Assembly (NCBI GenBank): GCA_015655615.1
Contig: JAATES010000176.1
Span: 1 to 6,457 of the forward strand
Direction of reading: 5' to 3'
Origin: Actinomycetales bacterium
Lineage (GTDB): Bacteria > Actinomycetota > Actinomycetes > Actinomycetales > Cellulomonadaceae
Length of the DNA stretch: 6,457 nt
The stretch's first letter is position 1, and every line of letters starts with the position of its first letter. The translations under genes and the position numbers were made by a program. This document shows, piece by piece, positions 5,997 through 6,457 of this stretch. Under the pieces are notes generated by a model. It had not been told where the DNA came from. It made no database searches and saw only the letters and a program-made list of their open reading frames with translations.

Positions 5997-6457
5997 TCAG
6001 TCGGTGATGAGACCAGGTGCGTCCTGCGCTCCACCGTAACGCCGGTCCCGTCGGGCGAATTCATCGACAGCCCGCCACAGGCTACGCCGATCCACATCAG
6101 GCCACGCCTCGGGTAAGAAGACGAGCTCGGCATAAGCCGACTGCCACAGCAGGAAATTCGAGGTCCGCTGCTCCCCCGACGTCCTGATGAACAGGTCGAC
6201 GTCGGGCAGATCAGGCTCATCCAGATGACGCTGGATCGTCCGCTCGGTGATCCGTTCCGGGTCGAGCTGACCCGCTGCCACCAGCCGACCGATCGCCCTC
6301 GCAGCATCGGCGATCTCAGCCCGCCCCCCGTAGTTCACGCACATGGTCAGCGTGCAGACCTCATTGTCGCGTGTCAGCTTTTCAGCTGTCTCCAGTTCTC
6401 GTATGACCGAACGCCACAGTCGCGGGCGCCTGCCCGCCCATCGGACGCGCACACCCC
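5997..6457 (-). CDS. uppS: Isoprenyl (undecaprenyl/decaprenyl) diphosphate synthase UppS, C-terminal part
   Basis: Cis-prenyltransferase that adds isopentenyl diphosphate units to make the lipid carrier for cell-wall synthesis; cytosolic face of the membrane. About 152 residues are visible, from ...[12 protein letters not shown] to the TGA at 5999-5997. The start lies beyond the right edge, so roughly the first 100 residues, including the catalytic Asp of the MDGNRRWA motif, are missing. Seen directly: [14 protein letters not shown], the family region [20 protein letters not shown] (arginine and serine binding the diphosphate of [14 protein letters not shown] at 6153-6185), then [10 protein letters not shown] and the closing DRRYGG. 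RTSGE instead of the RTGGE of E. coli UppS is usual in actinobacteria. The in-frame GTG at 6452 is an internal valine. The product chain length cannot be told from this part. Confidence 0.93.
   Translation of the reverse strand, partial: GVRVRWAGRRPRLWRSVIRELETAEKLTRDNEVCTLTMCVNYGGRAEIADAARAIGRLVAAGQLDPERITERTIQRHLDEPDLPDVDLFIRTSGEQRTSNFLLWQSAYAELVFLPEAWPDVDRRSLWRAVDEFARRDRRYGGAQDAPGLITD

Overview
The window looks like chromosomal DNA from a high-GC actinobacterium. The basis is the strong G/C bias at wobble positions, a Zur protein and a UppS of the actinobacterial type, and a lipoprotein sugar-binding protein. Order Micrococcales is plausible, but I cannot name a genus from the sequence alone.

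Layout, left to right: (1) bases 1-255 are the 3' part of a zinc-responsive Fur-family repressor (zur/furB), plus strand, cut by the window edge. (2) Bases 340-1527 are a ROK-family transcriptional regulator, plus strand, with a possible leaderless promoter just upstream. (3) Bases 1528-1745 are an intergenic control region with a candidate promoter and a 16-codon leader ORF. That ORF has an ideal Shine-Dalgarno and overlaps the start of the next gene. (4) Bases 1746-5869 are a three-gene CUT2-type sugar ABC importer of the MmsAB/ChvE (GguAB-ChvE) class: a double ATPase, then the permease, then the lipoprotein binding protein. Two consecutive hairpins lie between permease and binding-protein genes. 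(5) Bases 5870-5996 hold two stem-loops, the second being an almost perfect 43-base palindrome, between convergent genes. (6) Bases 5997-6457 are the C-terminal half of isoprenyl (undecaprenyl/decaprenyl) diphosphate synthase uppS, minus strand, cut by the window edge.

How the genes work together: the ROK protein is the obvious candidate regulator of the importer next to it. ChvE would capture a monosaccharide outside the membrane, MmsB would form the channel and MmsA would power uptake. No catabolic enzyme is present, so the sugar cannot be named. Zur and UppS are unrelated housekeeping genes that are close convergent neighbours in many actinobacteria, so the ROK/transporter block reads as a cassette that separates an ancestral zur-uppS pair.

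I see no mobile element, CRISPR array, tRNA or rRNA. No clearly undescribed system is visible. The points most worth checking are regulatory: the leader ORF, the hairpin pair before chvE, and the long terminator palindrome. No gene-free stretch exceeds 300 bases.
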